From SZUA-584 sp964441275 (GTDB lineage Bacteria > Bacillota > Clostridia > Christensenellales > SZUA-584), in assembly GCA_964441275.1 (NCBI GenBank), contig CAYTUG010000002.1, positions 84,027-148,026 of the forward strand: a DNA stretch of 64,000 nucleotides, written 5' to 3'. Below are positions 34,498-43,212 of the stretch, piece after piece. Each line of letters begins with the position of its first letter. Position 1 is the first letter of the stretch. The notes under the pieces are model-generated. The model was not told the origin of the DNA, did no database searches, and was given only the letters and a program-made list of their open reading frames with translations. The translations under genes and the position numbers were made by a program.

Positions 34498-35317
34498 GAC
34501 CTTTCCGTTTAAGCCGCAATACTTTGTTTTTTGCCGGTTGCCTTATCATATATATTTCTTCGAGAAGGTCTTTTATCGCTTTTGGGTCAAGATATCTTAT
34601 TAGTTTACCATCCTGGGCAAGCGAAATAACCCCGGTCTCTTCTGAAATAATAAGCGTTATGCTGTCGGATACCTCAGATAAGCCAAGTGCGGCACGGTGC
34701 CTTGTGCCAAGGTCCTGCCCTATTTGTTTGTTATCGCTTAGCGGTAAAAAACACCCTGCCGCCTCTATAATATCGTCCCTTATTATCACCGCCCCGTCGT
34801 GCAACGGTGAGTTGGTGAAAAAGAGGTTTTCGATCAGCTCGGATGTTATTATCGCGCCAATCTTTGTGCCGCTTTCAATAATATCTTTAAGGCCGGTGGA
34901 CCTTTCGAAAACAATAAGCGCGCCGACGCGTTTTTTAGAAAGGTTTAGCACCGCTTTTTGAATGTTTTCAACATTGTCGCCTGCGTTGCCGCCCTGCTGC
35001 GAGATAAGCTCTATCCGGCCGCGCCCTAATTTAGCAAGAGCACGCCTTAGCTCCGGCTGGAACAGTATTACTATAACTATCGCGCCTGCGGTTAATACAT
35101 AGTTAAGCAGCCAGGTAATGCCGACAAACCCAAGAAAGTCAGTCACCCATGCAGCAAGAAGTATAATGCCAAGGCCTTTCAAAACCTGCATTGCGCGGGT
35201 TTTGGAAGTCAGCTTTAACAACCAATAGATTACAATCACCAGCAGCGCTATGTCTATCGCGTCTGTATGATTAAATTCGGTTATGCTGTTTAGTATGGCA
35301 TTAATAATACGTTCCAA
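34484..35317 (-). CDS. cdaA: Diadenylate cyclase CdaA
   Basis: A 277-residue enzyme making c-di-AMP from two ATP. Three N-terminal helices (about 22-90) anchor it. The DAC domain carries the catalytic motifs FFTNSPLHDGAVIIRDDII (DGA) and GTRHRAALGLSEVSD (RHR). The second messenger controls potassium and osmolyte uptake and wall homeostasis. The start is TTG after AAGGACGC. First gene of the cdaA-cdaR operon. Confidence 0.95.
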   Translation of the reverse strand: MERIINAILNSITEFNHTDAIDIALLVIVIYWLLKLTSKTRAMQVLKGLGIILLAAWVTDFLGFVGITWLLNYVLTAGAIVIVILFQPELRRALAKLGRGRIELISQQGGNAGDNVENIQKAVLNLSKKRVGALIVFERSTGLKDIIESGTKIGAIITSELIENLFFTNSPLHDGAVIIRDDIIEAAGCFLPLSDNKQIGQDLGTRHRAALGLSEVSDSITLIISEETGVISLAQDGKLIRYLDPKAIKDLLEEIYMIRQPAKNKVLRLKRKGRDEH

Positions 35318-35472
35318 ATATATGCGTCCTTTTGCGGTTATTCTACAAACAATTATAGCCGATTATATATAATATTACTATTGACCATATTATAAACGAT
35401 TATATAAAAAATTCATATTGGAAAATGCAAAAAAAATTTAAACATTAAATTGCGTTGCCAATTGACCGCCGC

Positions 35473-35501
35473 TTGAGAGTGTTTTGTATCTGCGGTATAA
35501 T
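35473..35501 (+). promoter_or_regulatory. Predicted promoter placing +1 on the glycosylase start codon
   Basis: TTGAGA (35473-35478), a 17-base spacer, TATAAT (35496-35501); the ATG at 35508 follows after six bases. Confidence 0.7.
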
Positions 35502-35507
35502 CTATGT

Positions 35508-36080
35508 ATGTATAAAAACCTGAAAACCTTAAACGATGATGTTAAAACGTGCGAAAGGTGCAGCCTGTATAAAACGAGGCAAAACACCGTTTTCGGCGAA
35601 GGAAGTGCATCAGCCAAAATTATGTTCGTCGGCGAAGGCCCGGGCAGAGATGAAGATTTGCTTGGCCGGCCTTTTGTGGGGCGTGCGGGCAAGCTTTTTG
35701 ATAAGATGCTTGAAAGCATAGGTTTTACGCGAAACAAAGTGTACATAGCAAATATCCTAAAATGCAGACCGCCCGCAAACAGGGACCCGAATCCCGATGA
35801 AGCGGCGGCTTGTATTGGTTACCTAAGAGCGCAGGTGGCGTTGATAAAACCGCAGATAATCGTTTGTTTGGGCAGAATCTCCGCACAATATATACTCGGC
35901 GGCAATATCAGAATTACTCGGGATAGGGGAATATGGCACGAGGTTAAAGGTTTTTTTATTATGCCTACTTATCATCCCGCCGCTATATTGAGAAACGAAT
36001 CGCTTAAAAAGGATGCGTATAAAGATTTGTTGGCAATACTTAAAAAATATAAAGAACTTACGGGTGGCAATGACGGATAA
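35508..36080 (+). CDS. Uracil-DNA glycosylase, family 4 (iron-sulphur)
   Basis: A 190-residue family-4 UDG that removes uracil from deaminated DNA. The four cluster cysteines are present: CERC at the N-terminus, KCRPP near 84 and AAACIGYL near 101. The catalytic loops are GEGPGRDEDLLGRPFVGRAG and, near the end, TYHPAAILRN. The full set of marks makes it a plausible active enzyme. No ribosome site precedes the ATG; the -10 box is six bases away, so the message is probably leaderless. It overlaps the next gene, a paralogue, by 11 bases. Confidence 0.92.
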   Translation: MYKNLKTLNDDVKTCERCSLYKTRQNTVFGEGSASAKIMFVGEGPGRDEDLLGRPFVGRAGKLFDKMLESIGFTRNKVYIANILKCRPPANRDPNPDEAAACIGYLRAQVALIKPQIIVCLGRISAQYILGGNIRITRDRGIWHEVKGFFIMPTYHPAAILRNESLKKDAYKDLLAILKKYKELTGGNDG

Positions 36081-36696
36081 ACTTGAACATATTTTTTCCG
36101 GGCTAATTATCGAGGCGCAAAAGTTTGGCAGGGTGAGAAGCGAAATAGTGTTCGGCGAAGGCAAAAAAGACGCGGATATTATGGTTGTAGGCGAAGCCCC
36201 GGGTGCGGAAGAGACGCGGCTTTCACGCCCTTTTGTAGGTCAAGCCGGAAAGAAATTTGATGTTTTTCTTAGCGCGCTTGGGCTTAGCCGCAACCAAATA
36301 TACATAACTAATGTAGTCAAATTCAGACCGTATAATATAAGCGCCAAAGGAACACTCTCTAACCGTACTCCAAACAGCCGCGAAATAAAAGCCATGCTGC
36401 CGTATCTTCTTTCGGAAATAGAGACAATATGTCCTAAAGTTGTTGTCACGCTTGGAAACGTTGCGTTAAAATCTTTGTTGGGCGCCGATAAAAAAATAGG
36501 CGAATGTCACGCCGCGCCCGCCGATGCTTGTGCGCTTTCGCACAGCTTCGTTCTGTTTCCGCTGTACCATCCCGCAAGCATTATCTACAACAGGGCGTTA
36601 GAACCTGTTTGCAGAGAGGACATAAATAAATTAAAGCTGTTCCTTGAGCGGTTAGCATCAGGGGAGCAGCTTGATGCTAAGACGGGGGAAATATGA
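36070..36696 (+). CDS. Family-4-type uracil-DNA glycosylase paralogue lacking iron-sulphur cysteines
   Basis: A 208-residue homologue of the preceding gene. It keeps FGEGKKDADIMVVGEAPGAEETRLSRPFVGQAG, the YITNVVKFRP segment and YHPASIIYN. All four cluster cysteines are replaced: the N-terminal pair is absent (IIEAQKFG), KCRP is KFRP, and the fourth site reads EIKAMLPYL. It may be a cluster-free glycosylase, a DNA-binding helper, or inactive. The start is ATG 36070, inside the end of the upstream gene, with GGTGG before it; the next gene overlaps by ATGA. Confidence 0.88.
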   Translation: MTDKLEHIFSGLIIEAQKFGRVRSEIVFGEGKKDADIMVVGEAPGAEETRLSRPFVGQAGKKFDVFLSALGLSRNQIYITNVVKFRPYNISAKGTLSNRTPNSREIKAMLPYLLSEIETICPKVVVTLGNVALKSLLGADKKIGECHAAPADACALSHSFVLFPLYHPASIIYNRALEPVCREDINKLKLFLERLASGEQLDAKTGEI

Positions 36697-37583
36697 GGTT
36701 TAAAAAGTTTTTATGCTTTGGTATTTTACTGATGTTTATACTTAGCGGATGCGGCACAAAAACCACCCCTTCCGCAACGCCTGCGCCGGATGTTGAAACA
36801 TTAACGCCGGCGATAACGCACGCCGCTAATAATACCCCGGCGCCAACAGCCGGGCATCCCGCTCATACGGCTGCCCCGGAACAAACGCAGCCGGCTGATT
36901 CTGTCTGTTTTATATCCGCGCAAGGCGTTCGTATTCGAAAACAGCCAAACTTGGAATCCGAGGTGATATGCGTGCTTTCGTACGGTACAAAACTAACGAA
37001 ATCAGAAGATTTGCAGGAATGGACAAAGGTGGTGTACAACGATATAACCGGCTATGTGTATACAGATTATTTAAGCGCCGCCGCCCCGCAACAAAAACCG
37101 CCCGGTTTGCCCGATACTTTAAACGACCCTAAAATTGTGGTAAAAAAATCTTTAAGGCTTTTAGAGCTATGGGACGGAATTAACCTGATTAGCGATTATC
37201 CGGTTGGGTTAGGGGGTTCGCCGGAGGGGCATAAACAATGCGAGGGGGACGGCAAAACTCCGGAAGGAGAGTATTATGTATGCAAGAAAAACAATCACAG
37301 CAACTTTTACCTCTCGCTCGGGCTTTCTTATCCTAACACCAAAGACGCGCAAAGCGCGCTTGAAGACGGGCGTATCAATAAGCGCACATTCGATAAGATT
37401 AAAAACGCGATAGAAAGAAAAGAAAAACCCTCGTGGAGCACACCTTTGGGCGGCGAAATAATGATACACGGCCACGGGAGCCAAAACGATTGGACGGCGG
37501 GCTGCGTAGCGGTTGATAACGAAATAATGGATATTCTTTGGCGTTTATGCCCGCTTGGCACGCCGGTTACAATATTGCCATAA
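36693..37583 (+). CDS. Lipoprotein with SH3b and L,D-transpeptidase (YkuD) domains
   Basis: A 296-residue surface enzyme. Signal peptide with lipobox LSGC (Cys near 20), a long Thr/Pro/Ala linker, an SH3b domain (about 68-132, QGVRIRKQPNLESEVI ... GYVYTDYL), then YkuD from about 147. The catalytic motif is IHGHGSQNDWTAGCVAV with the reactive Cys and upstream His. It probably cross-links peptidoglycan 3-3 or modifies wall peptides. It overlaps the glycosylase gene by four bases, an odd pairing of DNA repair with wall synthesis. Confidence 0.92.
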   Translation: MRFKKFLCFGILLMFILSGCGTKTTPSATPAPDVETLTPAITHAANNTPAPTAGHPAHTAAPEQTQPADSVCFISAQGVRIRKQPNLESEVICVLSYGTKLTKSEDLQEWTKVVYNDITGYVYTDYLSAAAPQQKPPGLPDTLNDPKIVVKKSLRLLELWDGINLISDYPVGLGGSPEGHKQCEGDGKTPEGEYYVCKKNNHSNFYLSLGLSYPNTKDAQSALEDGRINKRTFDKIKNAIERKEKPSWSTPLGGEIMIHGHGSQNDWTAGCVAVDNEIMDILWRLCPLGTPVTILP

Positions 37584-37584
37584 A

Positions 37585-37611
37585 AAAAGCCCGCAGCAGC
37601 AGCGGGCTTTT
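37585..37611 (+). terminator. Bidirectional rho-independent terminator
   Basis: Arms AAAAGCCCGC (37585-37594) and GCGGGCTTTT (37602-37611), with T/A runs both ways. It ends the UDG-YkuD operon (+) and tkt (-). Confidence 0.88.
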
Positions 37612-37617
37612 GCAACT

Positions 37618-39597
37618 TTATTTAGACAGAACTTCTATAGCTTTTTGGGCAACATTATCCACAGTGAACCCAAACGCTTCGAACAGCTTGGGTGCAGGCC
37701 CCGATGCTCCAAAACTGTCTATAGCTATAATCTCGCCTTTATCCCCTGCGTATTTGTGCCATCCAAACGATGAACCCGCTTCTACCACAACGCGCCTGTC
37801 AAGCTCTCTCGGCAATACGCTTTGTTTGTACTCATCGCTTTGCTGTTCGAACATCTCCATACAAGGCATGGAAACAACGCGGGTGCTTATGCCCTCTTCC
37901 CACAGCCTTTTAGCCGCATCTAAGCACAGCGCTACCTCGCTGCCTGTGCCGATAAGAACGGCTTGCGGATCAGAGCCAAAATCAGCAAGCACATATCCGC
38001 CTTTTTGCGCAGCTTCGCCCGTTTGCTTGTAAAGCGGCAGAGTTTGCCGCGAAAGAGCTAAAATTGAAGGCCCTTTTGCACGAAGCGCGCATATGTACGC
38101 CGCCGCCGTTTCTTTAGAATCCGCCGGGCGCCACATATACGTGTTGGGCAGCGCGCGCATACAGGCAAGCTGTTCTACCGGCTGATGCGTCGGACCGTCC
38201 TCGCCCACGCCTATGCTGTCATGAGTCATAACATATATGACCGGAAGCTGCATAATCGCCGCCATGCGCACCGCACTTTTCAAGTAATCGGAAAATACAA
38301 AGAATGTGGCGATATAAGGTACAATTCCCCCGTGAAGCGCAAGCCCGTTGGCAATAGCCGCCATTGCAAATTCGCGCACCCCGAAATGTACGTTTCTGCC
38401 CTCGCGGCAATTGTGCGCAAAATAATCCGATTTTTTTAACACGGAGTTGTTGGAAGGCGCAAGGTCTGCGCTGCCTCCGAACAACCCGGGCAGCTTATCG
38501 GCAAGCCTGTTTAAAATAATACCGGAAGACTGACGCGTTGCTAAGGGTTTATCAAACTTATAAAGTGATTTGTAATCAACATCGCCGCCGACGGCGTTAA
38601 AATATTTGTCCCACAGCTTTGCCATATCAGGATGAGCTTTTTTATATTTTTTGAACATAGTATTCCATTCTGCGTTTGATGCGTTAAACTTTTCCTGCAG
38701 TTTTTTAGAGTGTAGTTTTACGGCATCGGGAACAAAAAAACTTTGCTCATGCGGCCATTTTAAATACTTTTTAAGCTCTTTAATATTTTCTTCGCCTAAC
38801 GGTGCGCCATGGCTCGCGGCGCTGCCCGCAACAGCGGGGCATCCGTATCCGATTTGAGTGTTTATTATAATTATCGAGGGCTTTTGCGTCTGCGCTTTTG
38901 CTTGGTCAATAGCCGCGGATATTGCGTTAATATCGTTATTGCCGTCTGCAACAGTTAGCACTTGCCATCCATATGCTTCAAACCGTTTGGCTACGTCTTC
39001 GTCAAATGCAAAATCCGTTGAGCCTTCAATAGTTATATTATTGCTGTCGTAAAGCAATACCAGCTTGCCTAACTTTAACGTCCCCGCCAAAGAACATGCC
39101 TCCGATGAAACGCCTTCCATCAAACAGCCGTCTCCCGCTAAAGCATAAGTATGGTGGTCAATCACCGGAAAACCTTCTTTATTGAAAACGGCCGCAAGAT
39201 GTTCCTCTGCAATCGCCATCCCGACCGCGTTTGCAATACCTTGCCCTAACGGACCTGTTGTAGTCTCAATTCCGGGCAGTGAAGCGTATTCGGGGTGGCC
39301 TGCGGTTTTCGCCCCGAGCTGCCGAAACTGTTTAATGTCTTCTATGCTGATATCGTATCCAAAAACGTGAAGCAGTGAATAAAGCAACATAGACCCATGC
39401 CCCGCCGATAACACAAATCTGTCCCTGTTTAGCCAGTTCGGTTCTTTTGGATTGTGTTTTAGATGGCGCGCAAAGAGCGTGTAAGCCATCGGCGCCGCAC
39501 CTAACGGTAAACCGGGGTGTCCGCTATTAGCTTTCTGTACAGCTTCGGCAGACAGTATGCGCATAGCGTTTATAATCAATGTTTCCGTCTTATTCAT
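37618..39597 (-). CDS. tkt: Transketolase
   Basis: A 659-residue thiamine diphosphate enzyme of the pentose phosphate pathway. The N-terminus has ANSGHPGLPLGAAPMAYTLF and DRFVLSAGHGSMLLYSLLH. The cofactor site reads GDGCLMEGVSSEACSLAG with LYDSNNITIEG. The pyrimidine domain has GGSADLAPSNNSVLK, FGVREFAMAAIANG and THDSIGVGEDGPTHQPVEQLA. Full length, single gene, with a GGAGGA site and a terminator shared with the convergent operon. Confidence 0.96.
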   Translation of the reverse strand: MNKTETLIINAMRILSAEAVQKANSGHPGLPLGAAPMAYTLFARHLKHNPKEPNWLNRDRFVLSAGHGSMLLYSLLHVFGYDISIEDIKQFRQLGAKTAGHPEYASLPGIETTTGPLGQGIANAVGMAIAEEHLAAVFNKEGFPVIDHHTYALAGDGCLMEGVSSEACSLAGTLKLGKLVLLYDSNNITIEGSTDFAFDEDVAKRFEAYGWQVLTVADGNNDINAISAAIDQAKAQTQKPSIIIINTQIGYGCPAVAGSAASHGAPLGEENIKELKKYLKWPHEQSFFVPDAVKLHSKKLQEKFNASNAEWNTMFKKYKKAHPDMAKLWDKYFNAVGGDVDYKSLYKFDKPLATRQSSGIILNRLADKLPGLFGGSADLAPSNNSVLKKSDYFAHNCREGRNVHFGVREFAMAAIANGLALHGGIVPYIATFFVFSDYLKSAVRMAAIMQLPVIYVMTHDSIGVGEDGPTHQPVEQLACMRALPNTYMWRPADSKETAAAYICALRAKGPSILALSRQTLPLYKQTGEAAQKGGYVLADFGSDPQAVLIGTGSEVALCLDAAKRLWEEGISTRVVSMPCMEMFEQQSDEYKQSVLPRELDRRVVVEAGSSFGWHKYAGDKGEIIAIDSFGASGPAPKLFEAFGFTVDNVAQKAIEVLSK

Positions 39598-39703
39598 ATA
39601 GTCCTCCTAATATACTGTGGTTTTATTTATCATTATAGTCTGTTATAAACATTTTAACAACAAAGCGTGTTTACCGTGGTAACAACGCAAAAGGTTTAAG
39701 TTT

Positions 39704-40399
39704 TCACCTGCGCCGGGAAAGCGAAAGAAACCGCAAAAGGTTTAGCAAAGTTACTATAGTAGCGGCGACATAGGTAAGCGCCGCAGCGGTAAGCATTTTT
39801 TTTGCTCCGTACCTCTCGTCATCCGTTAGTATTTGCTGTGCGTCAATAGCCGCTAAAGCACGCCGCGAAGCGTTAAACTCTACAGGCAAAGTAACCAACT
39901 GAAACGCAAATATGCCAAGGAATACGTACACAACAATAGTTAGCGTTCCAGCAAAGCCCATCAGCATCCCGATGATAAGCATCGGCCAAAGCATAGACGA
40001 CGCTATGGTTACTACGGGCGCCAAAATGCTGCGTATTTTAAGCGGAAAGTAACCGGCGCCATGCTGTATCGCGTGACCTGTTTCATGCGCGGCTATTGCC
40101 ACTGCGGCAATTGATCTTCCCGAATAATTCGACTGCGAAAGGTTTACCGTCTTCTTTCTTGGGTTGTAGTTGTCCGACAGCGTGCCCGAAACAGCCATAA
40201 TGCCAACGTCATGAAGCGCTTCCGCCGATAAAATGCGCTGCGCCGCATCGCGGCCAGAAACTGCGCTTACAACACTGATGTTCGAATACATCTTGTAAGC
40301 GCGGGAAACTTTGGATTGGGCCCAAATAGCTAAAATAATACCGGGTATTATCAGCAACACAGTCCAATCAACATTCAGAAACGAAAAATAGTTGTTCAA
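39704..40399 (-). CDS. YugP-like membrane zinc metallopeptidase
   Basis: A 231-residue protein of the neutral zinc metallopeptidase family. The zinc motif is AIAAHETGHAIQHGAGY near residue 105. Helices flank it at about 12-28, 128-150, 152-175 and 205-222. NYNPRKKTVNLSQSNYSGRSIAA before the motif is family-typical. Substrates are unknown. The start is TTG overlapping the Gx-transporter stop (TTGA), after GGGGGTGAG, so it is the last gene of the apbE-led operon. Confidence 0.9.
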   Translation of the reverse strand: MNNYFSFLNVDWTVLLIIPGIILAIWAQSKVSRAYKMYSNISVVSAVSGRDAAQRILSAEALHDVGIMAVSGTLSDNYNPRKKTVNLSQSNYSGRSIAAVAIAAHETGHAIQHGAGYFPLKIRSILAPVVTIASSMLWPMLIIGMLMGFAGTLTIVVYVFLGIFAFQLVTLPVEFNASRRALAAIDAQQILTDDERYGAKKMLTAAALTYVAATIVTLLNLLRFLSLSRRR

Positions 40400-40944
40400 A
40401 TTCTCACCCCCTTCATGCTTTCTTTTATGTAGGGTATATTTAAAGCCTTAGCCGCTCTTGGCAACACAATATTCGCCGTCGTACCGGTTAAAGCGCCTGA
40501 TACAGCGCCTATTATAAGCAAAATAAACGCGTATGCGAATAACCCGGCCTCGCCCGTGACAATAACCGCAACGCTAACCTGCGCAATGTTGTGCACGCAA
40601 GCGCCTATTATCGAAACCCCAACCAAAGATAGTGATTTTATGCCGCGCAGCGCAGCGTACATGGCTATTGCGCTAAACAGCGCCCCCGGGGCCGAATAAA
40701 CAAACATGCTTAAGCCGCCGAAAAACAACGACGCGAGCAAAGTACGCAATATACTAACCGCCAAGGCGGGCAAAAGCGGAAAATAGCAAAGTAAAAACAT
40801 TGTGACTATGTTTGCAAGCCCAAGCTTTACGCCCGGCACCTGCAAGGGTATAAGGGCGCATATCATGCTTTCGGCGACCGACAACGCACAGGACAACGCA
40901 AGCAATGCTCCGAGTATTGCGGTCTTTTTAGCGTTATTCCGCAA
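40396..40944 (-). CDS. Gx transporter family protein (ECF S-component-like)
   Basis: A 182-residue integral membrane protein with about five helices. GALLALSCALSVAESMICALIPLQVPGVKLGLANIV and the MFLLCYFPLLPALAVSILRTLL segment match the Gx transporter group formerly listed with heptaprenyl diphosphate synthase component I. It is often found, as here, beside a NusG-domain-II protein and ApbE, possibly importing a quinone or flavin precursor; that role is inferred. It overlaps the NusG-II gene by 11 bases. Confidence 0.85.
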   Translation of the reverse strand: MRNNAKKTAILGALLALSCALSVAESMICALIPLQVPGVKLGLANIVTMFLLCYFPLLPALAVSILRTLLASLFFGGLSMFVYSAPGALFSAIAMYAALRGIKSLSLVGVSIIGACVHNIAQVSVAVIVTGEAGLFAYAFILLIIGAVSGALTGTTANIVLPRAAKALNIPYIKESMKGVRI

Positions 40945-41287
40945 CGGCGTCTACCTCGCTTTGCCCTAACAGTGTGACGGATATTCTGTTTGGAAGGCAA
41001 ACCATGCTGCTCCCCGGTCTGCTTATAAAACCCGCGTGAACGCATTGCTGCCCGGGGCAGTTTGATTGAACAAAACGTATTGCTCCGCCCTGCACCTCCA
41101 GCGTGACATTCTCTACCCTGATTACTTCGTCTTTATCAAGATTAACTTGCATTACAGTTTCGCCGTTTTTGCGTATAATTGCACCTTGCGCCGCCCCTCC
41201 GCCCGAAAATATCAATAGGCCGAATATACCTGCGATTATTACGCAAATAAACAGTACGGCGTCAGCTTTTAATAGTATATGTTTCAT
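40934..41287 (-). CDS. NusG domain II-containing exported protein
   Basis: A 117-residue protein. One N-terminal helix (about 10-30) is followed by a NusG-II-like beta domain with ENVTLEVQGGAIRFVQSNCPGQQCVHAGFI and SMVCLPNRISVTL. The CPGQQC and VCLPN cysteines are conserved in this group. It lies between apbE and the Gx transporter with overlapping ends (26 bases with apbE), a conserved Clostridia cluster linked to electron-transport flavoproteins. The role is unknown. Confidence 0.88.
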   Translation of the reverse strand: MKHILLKADAVLFICVIIAGIFGLLIFSGGGAAQGAIIRKNGETVMQVNLDKDEVIRVENVTLEVQGGAIRFVQSNCPGQQCVHAGFISRPGSSMVCLPNRISVTLLGQSEVDAVAE

Positions 41288-42257
41288 TTGTTATCTCAAT
41301 GCTGTTTTGCAGCCCTTTTGATACGTACACTTCATTTGCTTGCGTGAAAAATATTGCTTCAACATCATCTGTGCGCTCAACAAGGTCTATGCCATCTTTT
41401 ATGCCCATAACGAAAAGAGCGGTGGAAAGCGCATCGGCCATTGTGCTGTTTTCGCTAATCACGGTAACCGCAATAATGCCTGTTTGAGCAGGATAACCGG
41501 TGTGGGGATCAAAAATATGGTGATACGTTTTACCCCCACTTTCAAAGAAACGCTCATAGCTTCCCGAGGTAACAACGGATTTGTTTGTTACCGGCACGAC
41601 TGCGGCGTATTCCCCCGCTTTCCCGTTAGGGTCTCTTATACCTATCCTCCAGCTTTGACCGTCCGCACGGTTTCCTAATGCGTAAATGTTTCCCCCCAAA
41701 TTGATTAGCGCGCTTTTTATACCGTATTTCTTATATATTTGCACTGCAATATCGGCGGCAAAGCCTTTTGCAATGCCTCCCAAATCTAACCCCATACCCT
41801 TTTTTGCAAGCGCAACATTGTTCCCCGTTATCGAAACATTTTTATAATCAACCAGTTTGGCAGCTTCTTTTACATTTTGCGGCGAGGGCACTTTGGGTTC
41901 GCCCGATATATCCCAAAGAGCGCTTACAGGCCCGATGGTAGGGTCAAACGCACCTTCGGTCATATTCGCCATGGCAAGCGAAACACGCACAAGTTTTGCC
42001 GCTTCATCGCTAATTTTGACCTGCGCCGGCGCGGCGGAGTTGATTGAGCCGATAAGCTCGCCGCCAACAGCATATTCATGTGATATGCGGTTGAGCATAT
42101 CGTTTACCTCTGCAATAGCGGAATCGCTTTGACTGCCGTAAACCTGCTGCGTGCAGACGGTATCAAGCGCGAAAATCTCGCTTGTATTTGCCGGCGCGCG
42201 GCAAGCAAATAACGGCAATATGATTAGAATCCCAATTCCGCACATTATTTTTTTCAT
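41262..42257 (-). CDS. apbE: FAD:protein FMN transferase lipoprotein
   Basis: A 331-residue ApbE. A signal peptide with lipobox LFAC (Cys 19) puts it on the outer face of the membrane. Marks include the N-terminal FALDTVCTQQVYG, AFDPTIGPVSALW, MGLDLGGIAKGFAADIA, INLGGNIYALG, and the metal-binding YHHIFDPHTGYPAQTG with STMADALSTALFVMG. It attaches FMN covalently to threonines of flavoproteins such as Rnf or NQR subunits; none of these targets is in the window. First gene of its operon. Confidence 0.94.
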   Translation of the reverse strand: MKKIMCGIGILIILPLFACRAPANTSEIFALDTVCTQQVYGSQSDSAIAEVNDMLNRISHEYAVGGELIGSINSAAPAQVKISDEAAKLVRVSLAMANMTEGAFDPTIGPVSALWDISGEPKVPSPQNVKEAAKLVDYKNVSITGNNVALAKKGMGLDLGGIAKGFAADIAVQIYKKYGIKSALINLGGNIYALGNRADGQSWRIGIRDPNGKAGEYAAVVPVTNKSVVTSGSYERFFESGGKTYHHIFDPHTGYPAQTGIIAVTVISENSTMADALSTALFVMGIKDGIDLVERTDDVEAIFFTQANEVYVSKGLQNSIEITNETYTIKS

Positions 42258-42388
42258 ATACCTATTATAATTTGTCGCTTGACAGTATGCAACACAAGGC
42301 GCTCTTTATTAATACCCAAGCAAAGCATTTTATTAGTTAAATAGATGAGCGCATCCATAAGCTTGAGTTTTTTCGACACACATGTGAT

Positions 42389-43186
42389 TTAACTGCCGCT
42401 TATGCGGTTTTTATAATCGCAAATAAGTTTGCTTTGAATTTTTGCAACGGCGCAAGAAGTTATTTTTCCGGGGAGTATTTTTGAAAAGGCAATGGCTATT
42501 TTGTTCGCTGTACCGGGTATTATCACCGCCTTATTTTTCATAAGACCTTTAATCCCTCTTTTTGCTACGGCGCTTGCGGACATTGCCGCTTTTACATCGC
42601 TTTTTCCGGCCCTTTTTGAAAACTCTGTGGCCGTAGCGCCGGGGCACAAGGCGCAAACATCAACGCCCGTGCCATAAAGCTCTTTTCTTATTGCCTGTGT
42701 AAGCGATAAGACATATGCTTTGGTCGCATAATAAACCGCAGTGTACGGCCCCGGTTGATATGCGCCCGTTGAAGCCACGTTTAATATTTTGCCTCCGCCT
42801 TTCTCTAACATGTGCGCTGCCGCAATCTTGGTTAAAACCGTAACGGAAACTATGTTTGTATTTATAACCTCAATATCTTTTTGAAAATCGATATCCACAA
42901 ATCGTCCGCAAGCCCCCGCCCCTGCGTTATTGATAAAAATGTTTATGCGTATTTCTTTTAGCTGTTCAAATAGCTTTGCTGCGGAATCAGCGTATGATAA
43001 GTCTTTTTGTATTGGTTTTGTTTTAACGCCATGTTTGTTTTCAATATCGGCGGCAATGTCGTTAAGCCTGTCAATGCTACGCGCAACAAGTATTAAATTA
43101 TACCCTTTTTGCGCAAGTATGTATGATAATTCCATGCCTATTCCCGATGATGCGCCCGTAACAAGCGCCCATTTTTCGCTATCCAC
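42389..43186 (-). CDS. Short-chain dehydrogenase/reductase
   Basis: A 265-residue classical SDR. The NAD(P) motif is ALVTGASSGIGMELSYIL, NNAGAGACG follows near 90, the catalytic Ser lies in ILNVASTGAYQPG, and the YYATKAYVLSLTQ motif carries the Tyr and Lys. It belongs to the YqjQ/DltE-like subgroup with a PGATATEF stretch; the substrate is unknown. The start is GTG after GAGGAGG. Single gene. Confidence 0.92.
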   Translation of the reverse strand: MDSEKWALVTGASSGIGMELSYILAQKGYNLILVARSIDRLNDIAADIENKHGVKTKPIQKDLSYADSAAKLFEQLKEIRINIFINNAGAGACGRFVDIDFQKDIEVINTNIVSVTVLTKIAAAHMLEKGGGKILNVASTGAYQPGPYTAVYYATKAYVLSLTQAIRKELYGTGVDVCALCPGATATEFSKRAGKSDVKAAMSASAVAKRGIKGLMKNKAVIIPGTANKIAIAFSKILPGKITSCAVAKIQSKLICDYKNRISGS

Positions 43187-43212
43187 AAAAGCACCTCCTC
43201 AATATTAACTTA

